64,000 bases of DNA from Niallia circulans (lineage in GTDB: Bacteria; Bacillota; Bacilli; Bacillales; Cytobacillaceae). The stretch covers positions 1,278,001-1,342,000 of the forward strand of contig NZ_RIBP01000004.1 in the NCBI RefSeq assembly GCF_007273535.1. The letters are read 5' to 3'. A model generated the notes under the pieces. The model had not been told where the DNA came from. It saw nothing but the letters and a program-made list of their open reading frames with translations, and searched no databases. Made by a program: the position numbers and the translations under genes. Shown here one piece after another: positions 51,746-59,559 of this stretch. The number at the start of each line of letters is the position of its first letter. Position 1 is the stretch's first letter.

Positions 51746-52210
51746 ATGAAAGCTACTAAAATGACAAAGGCATGGGCGGAGGAAATTCTCGACTGGAATT
51801 ACGAGCCACCGTATGACTTTTACAACGATAATAATAAAGAAGAATCAATGAAGGAGCTGCTTGAAGCACCTTATTTTGCCGTTTTAAATGATAGTGGAAA
51901 CTTGGCCGGCTTCTATTGCATTGGTTATGCTGCACAAGTGCCTTTAGGCTATCTTTTCGGCGCTTATCAGGAGGACTGCGTAGACATTGGTTTAGGCATG
52001 AAGCCTGAGCTGACTGGTAAAGGAAATGGTGGAAGCTTTATTCGGTTTGTTTTGGAGCAGGTTAAAGGGAGTAAGTCTATCCGATTAACGGTTGCTGACT
52101 TTAATGAGCGGGCAATTACTCTTTATGAAAAGGTAGGCTTCCAAAAGACATATATGTTTGCTGGGGAAGAGCTGAATTTTATTGTTATGAAAAAAGGTCC
52201 ATTTAACTGA
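51746..52210 (+). CDS. GNAT-family N-acetyltransferase (RimI-like)
   Basis: Single GNAT domain; the acetyl-CoA loop is GMKPELTGKGNGGSFI and the C-terminal core is NERAITLYEKVGFQKTY. The domain alignment begins at MKATKMTKAW (ATG 51746, 154 residues). The alternative ATG 51701, overlapping the methyltransferase stop (ATGA), would add 15 basic residues. The start is therefore uncertain. Substrate unknown. Confidence 0.75.
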   Translation: MKATKMTKAWAEEILDWNYEPPYDFYNDNNKEESMKELLEAPYFAVLNDSGNLAGFYCIGYAAQVPLGYLFGAYQEDCVDIGLGMKPELTGKGNGGSFIRFVLEQVKGSKSIRLTVADFNERAITLYEKVGFQKTYMFAGEELNFIVMKKGPFN

Positions 52211-52342
52211 AAATTGAACGATTGTAACGGCAGGAAGAGTTTATCCATATAAACCCAATAATAAACTAGTGAAATAGAAAAAATTGGAACAAATCCCTGC
52301 TCTTCTGTTAAAATATAGGTATTGTAGCAGAGGAGGATCATA

Positions 52343-53095
52343 ATGGAAACCGTTCATGGTAAACGAAGAAGGGCTTTCTTGCTTAGTGATATTGCTGGTG
52401 CGGGTTTTTTAGTTGTTGTTTATATGGGGTTAATCCTGTTTTTGGACAGAAATATGTATGCGTTTACTACTAATTTAGCTTATTGGGTTGTTTTTTGGTG
52501 CTGCGGGGCTCTTTGTTCCTTGTTGATTGGTCAGGTTATTTCGAGCCGTCCGAGCTGGAAGCTGCCTGTATATATAGCTGTATTCGCTGTGTTTTTTCTG
52601 CTTCTCCAGCAAACACATTCCATTGCTCTTACGGGGCTGTATGGTGCGATTTGTACCTTGCTCCTTTATTTTGGAAAATATTTAGCTAAGAACATCAAGA
52701 CTTTTAAAATAAGCTTTTGTGTTATTCCGCTGGTTTTGCTGCTTTTTCTATTCCTTCTTCCAGATACAACAGTAAAAAAAGAATGGAATGAAGTTGTTGG
52801 CCAAAATTCCTATTCTGCTTATTTTTTATATTTTAATGGAGAAAAGGAAATACCAGTTGAAGCAAAGGCAGGAGAGGAGCTGCGTGTGAAAGTACAGGTG
52901 CAAAATGAAAATGGCGGTGGCTACAGCTATTATATTGTTGATGGTCAAAACAGAACCCTTTCACAATTACAGGAAGAAAGTAGGGAGCTGAAGCTTAATA
53001 TCGAGAAGACTGGAACATATACAATCGTATTGAAAGGGAACGGTTTACGCGGCGGTTTTGATGTAGAATGGCAGCAGCGCCAGCAAGATACGTAA
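52343..53095 (+). CDS. Membrane protein with C-terminal extracytosolic domain
   Basis: Unrecognised, 250 residues. Five hydrophobic helices (about 14-35, 42-65, 72-90, 92-110 and 123-142) are followed by a hydrophilic beta-rich domain (about 150-250) containing EIPVEAKAGEELRVKVQVQ, probably outside the cell. The AGAGGAGGATC ribosome site is strong. Its stop overlaps the start of the metallophosphoesterase gene (TAATG), so the two are co-expressed. Confidence 0.75.
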   Translation: METVHGKRRRAFLLSDIAGAGFLVVVYMGLILFLDRNMYAFTTNLAYWVVFWCCGALCSLLIGQVISSRPSWKLPVYIAVFAVFFLLLQQTHSIALTGLYGAICTLLLYFGKYLAKNIKTFKISFCVIPLVLLLFLFLLPDTTVKKEWNEVVGQNSYSAYFLYFNGEKEIPVEAKAGEELRVKVQVQNENGGGYSYYIVDGQNRTLSQLQEESRELKLNIEKTGTYTIVLKGNGLRGGFDVEWQQRQQDT

Positions 53096-53928
53096 TGAAC
53101 AAAAGGAAACTGTTGATCATAACTCTCCTTCTGCTTTGCGTCGTGGTATTTTCCTATTATCAAAATAACAGGCTGTCGATAAGCAGCTTTACCATTACAT
53201 CAGAAGAATTAACTGGTAATGGCTTAAAAATCATTCAACTATCTGATTTGCACAGCAAGGAATTCGGAAAAAATCAGCATCGGCTAGTTACTAAAGTAAA
53301 AGCATTAAGTCCTGATATCATTGCCTTTACCGGTGATATTATTGATAAGGATAAATATGATGAAAAGACAGTGCTATCCTTGCTTAAGCAGCTTGAGGAA
53401 ATAGCGCCAACCTATTATGTCACAGGCAATCATGAATATTGGTCAGGAAAATATGACCAATTGGAAAAGGTTATCAAGTCAACTGGTGTTATCATTTTAC
53501 ATAATCAGAAGGAGAAGCTTGAGTTGAACGGAACAACGTTTTTCCTCGCAGGTATTGATGACCCAGCCATAAGCAGTGAAGCAACGGCAGTAACTGTTGA
53601 GACAGAGCTGGCAAAAACCTTAGAGAGTGTGAAAGAGCAGGAATTTGTTGTGCTGCTGTCACATCGGCCTGAGCTTTTTTCCGTCTATGCTAAACATAAT
53701 ATTGATCTTGTTCTTTCAGGGCATGCTCACGGCGGCCAGATTAGAATTCCATTTGTGGGTGGTTTGGTTGCACCTGACCAAGGCTTTTTACCAGAGTTCT
53801 CAGCAGGTAAATATGAACAAGACGGTACAGCAATGATTGTCAATCGCGGACTTGGGAACAGTATTATTCCGCAGAGGGTGTTCAATACTCCAGAAATTGT
53901 TGAGATTACTATTAAAGGGAAAAAATAG
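53095..53928 (+). CDS. Membrane-anchored metallophosphoesterase
   Basis: Calcineurin-like phosphoesterase of the YkuE/YpbG group (277 residues). An N-terminal membrane anchor (about 5-22) is followed by the dimetal motifs LSDLHSKEF, FTGDIID, GNHEY, LLSHRPE and SGHAHGGQ, in that order. ATG 53095 overlaps the upstream stop codon; an earlier in-frame ATG (53068) would lie inside that gene. Likely substrates are phosphodiesters at the membrane surface; not determined. Confidence 0.85.
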   Translation: MNKRKLLIITLLLLCVVVFSYYQNNRLSISSFTITSEELTGNGLKIIQLSDLHSKEFGKNQHRLVTKVKALSPDIIAFTGDIIDKDKYDEKTVLSLLKQLEEIAPTYYVTGNHEYWSGKYDQLEKVIKSTGVIILHNQKEKLELNGTTFFLAGIDDPAISSEATAVTVETELAKTLESVKEQEFVVLLSHRPELFSVYAKHNIDLVLSGHAHGGQIRIPFVGGLVAPDQGFLPEFSAGKYEQDGTAMIVNRGLGNSIIPQRVFNTPEIVEITIKGKK

Positions 53929-53933
53929 ACAGA

Positions 53934-53962
53934 AGGATGCGGATAGCCGCATTCTTTTTTTA
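53934..53962 (+). terminator. Terminator after the metallophosphoesterase gene
   Basis: AGGATGCGG / CCGCATTCT, loop ATAG, then seven T. Confidence 0.85.
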
Positions 53963-53967
53963 TGCCG

Positions 53968-53996
53968 TTGACATTTTACACATAATTACATAGAAT
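53968..53996 (+). promoter_or_regulatory. Strong sigma-A promoter of the DUF2087/GIY-YIG pair
   Basis: TTGACA (53968-53973), exactly 17 bases, TAGAAT (53991-53996). A short inverted repeat AAACAAA / TTTGTTT (53999-54023) just downstream could be an operator. Confidence 0.75.
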
Positions 53997-54057
53997 AAAA
54001 ACAAACAAATTTAAGTTTTGTTTATAAAAATACAAACTTTTAATCGGAGTGTTTGTT

Positions 54058-54810
54058 ATGAACGAGGATATTTTTAGTAATGCATCACTTGAGGAATTGA
54101 AAAAAGGCTATAAAGAGGATACGGATGCCTTTGTGTGCCTGTTATGTGGTGAAGTAATTGAAAAAGGAATTATTTATCCTTATCAAGAGGTGTTATACGA
54201 GGCAGAAAGATATATGAAGCTTCATATGGAAAGAAACCATCAATCTGTGTTTGATTATTTAATCGGTCTTGATAAGAAAATTACTGGTTTGACCGAGCAT
54301 CAAAGCAATCTGTTGGGCTTGTTTTATCAAGGGAAAAGCGATGTGGAGGTACAAAAGGAACTGGAAATTGGCAGTGCCTCGACGATTCGTCATCATCGGT
54401 TTGTGTTAAAGGAAAAGGAAAGACAGGCAAAAACGTTTCTTGCTTTAATGGAGCTGTTAAAGGAAAAGGATAATCATGCACCAAGCTTCATACCAGTCCA
54501 TAAGACGGCAAAAATGGTAGATGACCGTTATAACATTACAGAGGAAGAGCAGGAGAAAACAGTCCGCAAGTATTTTGAGGACCAGCTGGAAGCCAGGCTG
54601 AAGAAATTCCCGTTAAAGGAAAAGCAGCGCCTTATTATTTTGCGAGAAATTATTAAACATATAGACAATGACAAGACCTACAGCGAAAAGGCATTAAATG
54701 ATATTTTGAAGCCAATTTATGAAGATTATGTTCTAATCCGCAGATTAATGATCGAGTACGGTTTTATCGACAGAAAAGATGACGGAAGCGAGTATTGGGT
54801 TAAAAAATAA
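54058..54810 (+). CDS. DUF2087-domain regulator with LuxR-like HTH
   Basis: A 250-residue protein. The N-terminus carries a CLLCGEV ... HMERNH pattern (about 27-63) that looks like a C2H2 zinc site. A LuxR-like HTH follows (about 77-115, LTEHQSNLLGLFYQGKSDVE). The C-terminal domain (about 165-250) is DUF2087-like, with FPLKEKQRLIILREI and VLIRRLMIEYGFIDR. ATG 54058 follows CGGAGTG. A strong promoter with a possible operator suggests tight regulation. It lies 17 bases before a GIY-YIG gene. Confidence 0.75.
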   Translation: MNEDIFSNASLEELKKGYKEDTDAFVCLLCGEVIEKGIIYPYQEVLYEAERYMKLHMERNHQSVFDYLIGLDKKITGLTEHQSNLLGLFYQGKSDVEVQKELEIGSASTIRHHRFVLKEKERQAKTFLALMELLKEKDNHAPSFIPVHKTAKMVDDRYNITEEEQEKTVRKYFEDQLEARLKKFPLKEKQRLIILREIIKHIDNDKTYSEKALNDILKPIYEDYVLIRRLMIEYGFIDRKDDGSEYWVKK

Positions 54811-54827
54811 ATAAGCAGGTGAATGAA

Positions 54828-55169
54828 ATGGACAGAAAAAAGGAATTGAAGCAGCTTTATAAGGAAACGCCGATTGAGGCAGGTATTTACCTTATTAAAA
54901 ATACTGTAAACGGCAAGCTGTTTGTCGGCAGCACCCGGAATCTCAAAACATTAAATGGGGTGAAATTCAGCTTGGAAAACGGTGGGCACATGAACAAAGA
55001 GCTCATTGCAGAGTGGAAGCAGTTTGGAAAGGACATATTCACTTTTGAGGTATTGGAGGTTTTAAAGAAAAAGGACGATCCTTATTTTAATGAAAAAGAA
55101 GAATTAGGAAAGCTTGAGGAAAAGTGGCTCGAGGAGCTGCAGCCATTTGGTGAACGAGGCTATAATTAA
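54828..55169 (+). CDS. GIY-YIG nuclease-domain protein
   Basis: A 113-residue single-domain protein. The GIY half is present (EAGIYLIKN); the YIG half reads FVG (KLFVGSTRNL), followed by the conserved Arg. Glu residues near EKWLEELQPFG could complete the site. Catalytic activity is uncertain. ATG 54828 is preceded by CAGGTGA. It is co-transcribed with the DUF2087 regulator, a pairing seen in Bacillus genomes. Confidence 0.75.
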   Translation: MDRKKELKQLYKETPIEAGIYLIKNTVNGKLFVGSTRNLKTLNGVKFSLENGGHMNKELIAEWKQFGKDIFTFEVLEVLKKKDDPYFNEKEELGKLEEKWLEELQPFGERGYN

Positions 55170-55200
55170 GAAGGATAGGTATCAAATCTATCCTTCTTAA
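55166..55200. terminator. Bidirectional terminator between GIY-YIG and Nudix genes
   Basis: A perfect 13-bp inverted repeat TTAAGAAGGATAG / CTATCCTTCTTAA. Each end overlaps the stop codon of a convergent gene. Confidence 0.8.
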
Positions 55201-55622
55201 TGTTGCGATAGTATGTAGGGAACAGAATGTTGTACTGGCAATGCTCCCCGCTGTTCCGCAGTCATAAATAGATATTGCTCTGCTGCTTGAACATCCATCC
55301 AAGTAATTGCGTCGATTTCATCAGGCTGCTGAATCTCCATTTTTCCACCGATGATGTTGCCGTTAAAGGTGAAAAAGACTGTATGATGGCCTCTGTCTGG
55401 AAAGAATTTCTCTGTTATGGTGGTGATGCCACAAGTCTCTATTTCTAATCCTGTTTCTTCCTTCACCTCACGGATTGCTGCAGCGGCAAGTGTTTCGCCC
55501 TGTTCAACCGCCCCTCCAGGCAGTGTCCAATAGGAACCATTACTGCCAATGTTTCGAACCATAACAATACGCTTCTTCTCTTCATCAAACAGCTGCACAT
55601 ACACAACATCGACTCGCTTCAT
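55197..55622 (-). CDS. Nudix hydrolase
   Basis: A 141-residue Nudix-fold pyrophosphohydrolase. The Nudix box is intact, running from [14 protein letters not shown] to [11 protein letters not shown] (about 36-60). The substrate (for example oxidised nucleotides) cannot be told. The AAGGAGG ribosome site supports ATG 55622. It is convergent with the GIY-YIG gene. Confidence 0.88.
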   Translation of the reverse strand: MKRVDVVYVQLFDEEKKRIVMVRNIGSNGSYWTLPGGAVEQGETLAAAAIREVKEETGLEIETCGITTITEKFFPDRGHHTVFFTFNGNIIGGKMEIQQPDEIDAITWMDVQAAEQYLFMTAEQRGALPVQHSVPYILSQH

Positions 55623-55768
55623 TTATAAAAACCTCCTTAACTAATTTATTATCACTCTTTCAGATTACGATACATACGGCAAAAGAGAAAGGTGGAATGA
55701 TACAATATATGGTAACGGAGCTGTTGTATTTGTCCCCAGAAATATCTATCAAACGATAGGAGCATTTT

Positions 55769-56011
55769 TTGTACTTTGTTTCTATCACATTAATCCTTCG
55801 TTTGCTGCCCTTAGTGGAGAGCTTTATTGCTAATATTCTCGCTAAAATAATAATTGGACTGCTGCTCGTTTTTATTATTTTGCAAGTATTAGCTAGAAAT
55901 CAAAACTGGACGATAAAGCTCAAAGCATGGTGTGAAAGGTATAAAATCAGCTTGCCAGTTTTATATATTGTTTATATTGGCATCTATTTTGTAATTAGTG
56001 TCTTTATTTAA
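55769..56011 (+). CDS. Small membrane protein
   Basis: Unrecognised, 80 residues. Two hydrophobic segments (about 1-43, probably two short helices, and 60-80) flank a basic loop (NWTIKLKAWCERYK). TTG 55769 follows ATAGGAG at acceptable spacing. It is monocistronic, before the dinB-like gene. Confidence 0.6.
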   Translation: MYFVSITLILRLLPLVESFIANILAKIIIGLLLVFIILQVLARNQNWTIKLKAWCERYKISLPVLYIVYIGIYFVISVFI

Positions 56012-56082
56012 ACGATAGTCAGGAAGGGAAAAACGGAAAAAAGCAGAATCAAATAAGAGAGATGAAAAAAGGAGTGACAGGA

Positions 56083-56598
56083 ATGAAACCAGCAATTACC
56101 GATTACCCAGAGTACTATCAAAATTACGTTAGTCTAGTGCCTAAAGGAGATATTATTCAAATCATAGAAAGTCAGCTTGAGGAAACAAAGAGTCTACTTG
56201 CCGGCATAACCAAAGAGCAGGCTGACTTTCGATATGCGGAAGGGAAATGGAGTGTTTTAGAGGTTGTCGGCCATGTGATGGATACGGAAAGAATTATGAA
56301 CTATCGCATTTTACGAATGGCAAGAGGCGATCAAACACCGCTTTCCGGGTATGATGATGAAATGTATGTGGAAGCGTCCCTCTTTTCAAGCAGAACAATT
56401 GCAGACCTTTTGGCAGAATGGACGATTGTGAGAGCTGCAACTGTTGCCTTGCTTAAAGGGTTACCTAAGGATGCTTGGGAAAGAACAGGATTTGCCAATA
56501 ATGGTGAATTTACCGTCAACTCTATCGCCTATATTATTGCAGGCCATGAGCGCCACCATGCAGGGCTATTGAAGTCGAGATATTTGCTTGAAGCTTAA
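56083..56598 (+). CDS. DinB-family putative metalloenzyme
   Basis: A 171-residue four-helix-bundle protein of the DinB/YfiT superfamily. The metal-site histidines are visible in VVGHVMDTERI and AGHERHHAGLL. Members include bacillithiol S-transferases and thiol-dependent enzymes; which activity applies is unknown. ATG 56083 is preceded by AAGGAGTGACAGG; an upstream in-frame ATG (56062) overlaps the ribosome site. Confidence 0.82.
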   Translation: MKPAITDYPEYYQNYVSLVPKGDIIQIIESQLEETKSLLAGITKEQADFRYAEGKWSVLEVVGHVMDTERIMNYRILRMARGDQTPLSGYDDEMYVEASLFSSRTIADLLAEWTIVRAATVALLKGLPKDAWERTGFANNGEFTVNSIAYIIAGHERHHAGLLKSRYLLEA

Positions 56599-56621
56599 AT
56601 AATGGGTTATTGAAACAGCAC

Positions 56622-56651
56622 AGGGACTGGAGTCAATTCAGTCCTTTTTTA
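56622..56651 (+). terminator. Terminator after the DinB-family gene
   Basis: GGACTG / CAGTCC (56624-56629 with 56639-56644), extended by two weaker pairs, followed by a T-run. Confidence 0.75.
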
Positions 56652-56754
56652 ATTTCTAAATCGAAGCTGCCGATGATTGCCATAGAAATATTCCGCTTTT
56701 GTGATGGATGTGGACATAATAAAATAAAAGGAGCAAGAGAAGGAGGTTTTTATA

Positions 56755-57720
56755 ATGAAGGCATTATGCTTTATGCAATTTGGACCGAAGGAAGTGTTAA
56801 AGCTGATGGAGGTGCCAGATCCAATCGTCCAAGAACACGAGATAATAGTTCGAACAAAAGCAATAGGCGTTAATTATGCAGATATATACAGAAGGAAAGG
56901 CAATTATCATCTTGAAGGAGAGCCGCCGTACATTCTTGGTTATGAAGGGGCCGGAGTTGTGGAAGCAGTTGGTGCTGGAGTAAAGGATATTAGCGTTGGT
57001 GACCGGATTGCTTTTGCAGATGTTCCTTATGCCAATGCTGAATTAGTAGCAGTTCCTGCCGATAAAGCGATTCCTGTTCCTGCTGATATTACTTTTGAAG
57101 AAGCGGCAGCAGTTTTGCTCCAAGGGTTAACAGCACAGTATTTGTCTGCAGACAGCTTTACTGTGAAACAAGGAGACTTCGTGGTTGTTCATTCAGCCGC
57201 TGGCGGTGTTGGACAGCTGCTTGTGCAATTGGCAAAGCTTAAAGGCGCGGTAGTTATTGCGATTGCTTCGACATCAGAGAAGGCGGCAGCAGCAAAAGCG
57301 GCAGGAGCAGACCACACATTAACATATGAAGGAGACTGGATTGCTGCAGTTAAGAAGCTGACAGAAAAAACAGGCGCAGATGTTGTTTATGATGCTGTTG
57401 GGGCAACATTAATGCAGAGCTTTGAGGCAGCAAAAACAGGCGGGACGGTCGTATTTTACGGGATGGCTGGAGGAGATCCGCCATTGATTGATCCGCGTAT
57501 GCTCATGGATACAAGCAAAACGCTAACAGGTGGAGATTTGTGGAATGTTCTTCAAACAAGAGCAGACAGAATCAGCCGTTCTGGCGAACTGTTTCAGCTA
57601 ATGGCAGCAAATCGGCTCCTGCTCCCGCATATAACTACTTTTCCGTTAAGCGAGGGACAAGCTGCTCATGGTCTATTGGAAAGCAGACAAAACATCGGAA
57701 AAATAATCCTCCTGCCGTAA
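56755..57720 (+). CDS. NADPH:quinone oxidoreductase (zinc-independent MDR family)
   Basis: A 321-residue medium-chain reductase. The N-terminal catalytic domain contains IGVNYADIYRRKGNY and lacks the zinc-binding residues of alcohol dehydrogenases. The Rossmann domain begins VHSAAGGVGQLLVQLAK. It likely reduces quinones or enones with NADPH. The AAGGAGG ribosome site is strong. Convergent with the following GNAT gene. Confidence 0.88.
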   Translation: MKALCFMQFGPKEVLKLMEVPDPIVQEHEIIVRTKAIGVNYADIYRRKGNYHLEGEPPYILGYEGAGVVEAVGAGVKDISVGDRIAFADVPYANAELVAVPADKAIPVPADITFEEAAAVLLQGLTAQYLSADSFTVKQGDFVVVHSAAGGVGQLLVQLAKLKGAVVIAIASTSEKAAAAKAAGADHTLTYEGDWIAAVKKLTEKTGADVVYDAVGATLMQSFEAAKTGGTVVFYGMAGGDPPLIDPRMLMDTSKTLTGGDLWNVLQTRADRISRSGELFQLMAANRLLLPHITTFPLSEGQAAHGLLESRQNIGKIILLP

Positions 57721-57744
57721 GGGCTGGAGGATAACGATTAGCTA

Positions 57745-58131
57745 TTAATCCAAATAAAGCACACCACCAGCTGACACAGTAAATCCAGTTGTTCTGTAAA
57801 AGTTGGCATTATGCTCATCAAAGGAAACAGTCAAAATACCTAATCCAAAGCTTTTTGCCTCTTCAATCAAAGTCTTCACGAGCTCTACGCCAATTCCTTG
57901 TTTTTGCCTGCTTGGGTGAACGATAATATCCTCTAAATATCCATGCTCAAGTCCCATTCCACAAACATAGCCGAAAGCGATTAGCTTGCCAGCTTCATCC
58001 CTGGCTCCTGCCCAGAAATTACATCTTTCAAACAGGGCAGGGTAATCCTTGTCCCGTCTGCCCCAGCCGACAGCCTCCCGTAAATCTGGGACTTCATTAT
58101 CTTGAATCGGAAGATTGACCATTATTCGCAC
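57745..58131 (-). CDS. GNAT-family N-acetyltransferase
   Basis: Single GNAT domain of 128 residues. The acetyl-CoA loop is VHPSRQKQGIGVELV and the C-terminal core is NANFYRTTGFTV. GTG 58131 has GGAGGG at good spacing. An upstream TTG (58137) is too close to it, and ATG 58122 is a further option. Substrate unknown. Confidence 0.8.
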   Translation of the reverse strand: MRIMVNLPIQDNEVPDLREAVGWGRRDKDYPALFERCNFWAGARDEAGKLIAFGYVCGMGLEHGYLEDIIVHPSRQKQGIGVELVKTLIEEAKSFGLGILTVSFDEHNANFYRTTGFTVSAGGVLYLD

Positions 58132-58278
58132 GAGCAATTCCCTCCATAATGTTTATAAATAACTGCTATAAAGCTATTATAAAGGAATAAATATAGGCAA
58201 CCGACTATTTTTTTGCAAAAAAAGAATCTTTATGAAGGTACATTCGTATAGTTACATCATGAGAGTGGGGTGATAAGT

Positions 58279-58662
58279 ATGGGAAAAACAAAAACAGTTA
58301 TGACAGGCATTTTATCAACGGCTGTCCTAATTGGGATTACAGGCTGCAGCAGCAGCGGGACAGCGACAGGCAATTCAAACAGCAATAGTGATATCCCGCC
58401 AGTTCCAGATGATACGAACTGTACAAATTGGGAATGGGATGATGATGATGGCGTTTGGGAATGTGAGGACAGCAATTCCCGCTACTACGGCCATTATTTT
58501 TATGGCGGCAAATATTATAATTCCAAGTCCTCCTTGTTGAAGAATACAAGCTACAAGAAGCAACAGCAATCAAGCAGCCCCAGTTCGAGTGTGAGCGGCG
58601 GCAGTGACTCAACAAACAAAAGCAGCGGCTTCGGCAGCGGGAAGAAGAGCTACGGAGGCTAA
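58279..58662 (+). CDS. Lipoprotein of the DUF350/ATP-grasp operon
   Basis: A 127-residue lipoprotein. The lipobox ITGC makes Cys23 the lipidated residue. The exterior has a DDDDGVWECE stretch, a Tyr/Gly-rich YYGHYFYGGKYY segment and a Ser/Lys/Gly-rich tail. In position it corresponds to the YgiB/YjfM (DUF1190) lipoproteins found with YjfL and YjfC in enterobacteria, though sequence similarity could not be tested. ATG 58279 follows GGGGTGA. Confidence 0.75.
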   Translation: MGKTKTVMTGILSTAVLIGITGCSSSGTATGNSNSNSDIPPVPDDTNCTNWEWDDDDGVWECEDSNSRYYGHYFYGGKYYNSKSSLLKNTSYKKQQQSSSPSSSVSGGSDSTNKSSGFGSGKKSYGG

Positions 58663-58687
58663 TAAATGTTAGGAAGGAAGTGTAAAA

Positions 58688-59086
58688 GTGAACTTATATC
58701 TTAATTTCGGTTCTTATTTAGGAGTAGCAATCTTGCTGCTTGTCATCGGTATTCTGTTATTTATGTTAAGTACGCCAAAAATAAACGAAATGAGGCTTAT
58801 CGCTGAAAAAAACGTCAGTGCAGCACTTTTGCTTGGCGGTAAGGTGATTGGACTTGCGATTGTATTAGGAGCGGCAGCTGAATATTCTGTTTCACTTATA
58901 GATATGGCAATCTGGGGAGCAATCGGAATTGTTTCGCAAATTATCGTATTTGTGTTGGCAGAGGTGGTGACAATCCGCTTTAGCATCAGCAATGCTATTA
59001 AAGAAGATAACCGGGCAGTTGGTGTGATGCTGTTTTCGTTGTCACTTGCGATCGGCTGGATTGTGGCAAAATGTCTGTCCTATTAA
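58688..59086 (+). CDS. DUF350 membrane protein (YjfL-like)
   Basis: A 132-residue membrane protein with four hydrophobic helices (about 8-28, 45-66, 70-95 and 108-130) and the DUF350 pattern LLLGGKVIGLAIVLGAAAEYS. Function unknown. It typically co-occurs with glutathionylspermidine-synthase-like ATP-grasp enzymes, as here. It starts at GTG or ATG within the AGGAAGTGTAAAAGTG context; the operon continues 15 bases later. Confidence 0.8.
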   Translation: MNLYLNFGSYLGVAILLLVIGILLFMLSTPKINEMRLIAEKNVSAALLLGGKVIGLAIVLGAAAEYSVSLIDMAIWGAIGIVSQIIVFVLAEVVTIRFSISNAIKEDNRAVGVMLFSLSLAIGWIVAKCLSY

Positions 59087-59101
59087 TGAGGGAGATGTAG
59101 A

Positions 59102-59557
59102 ATGAAGAAACTGACGTATTTTATAGACAAAGGGAATGGCCAATATGATCCATTTTATGAATATGATGTTCGGGATGTCGGTGTTGATGAGCTGTATGCA
59201 CGGCAATTATGCACATACCTCATCCTAAGAGGACAGCAATATGAGCTTGTTTCCAATGAGATGGATGGCAATGAAGAGATACTCGTTATCGAGGATAGAG
59301 GCAGAAATGTATCGGTTCTTGATGAAAAGAGCTACAGAGGCCAAGGTATTCATATAGAGTTCAGGAACCATCGTGAAACAGATAACTACAAGCTATTATC
59401 TCATATCCCGATTGCAAGCCACTTTGAGGTAATCCGCTATTTATTGAAGGATATCATTGATGTGCCTGCTGTTGGCCAAATGGAGGTAACATCAACAGAA
59501 ATTGATGAGGACAGAGGCGTTTATGTCCTGTACGTAAAGGACTTGGAGGAGGAGTAA
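59102..59557 (+). CDS. Unknown cytoplasmic protein of the DUF350/ATP-grasp operon
   Basis: Unrecognised, 151 residues, no membrane segment or signal. It has an acidic C-terminus (VKDLEEE) and mixed alpha/beta pattern. Its conserved position between the DUF350 protein and the ATP-grasp ligase suggests a partner or substrate-handling role. It ends two bases before the ligase start, so the two are translated together. Confidence 0.7.
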   Translation: MKKLTYFIDKGNGQYDPFYEYDVRDVGVDELYARQLCTYLILRGQQYELVSNEMDGNEEILVIEDRGRNVSVLDEKSYRGQGIHIEFRNHRETDNYKLLSHIPIASHFEVIRYLLKDIIDVPAVGQMEVTSTEIDEDRGVYVLYVKDLEEE

Positions 59558-59559
59558 GG

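Noticed and set aside
56610..56873. Open frame overlapping the start of the quinone oxidoreductase gene
   Set aside because: It is a shadow frame; the well-supported oxidoreductase frame occupies the same bases with an AAGGAGG site.
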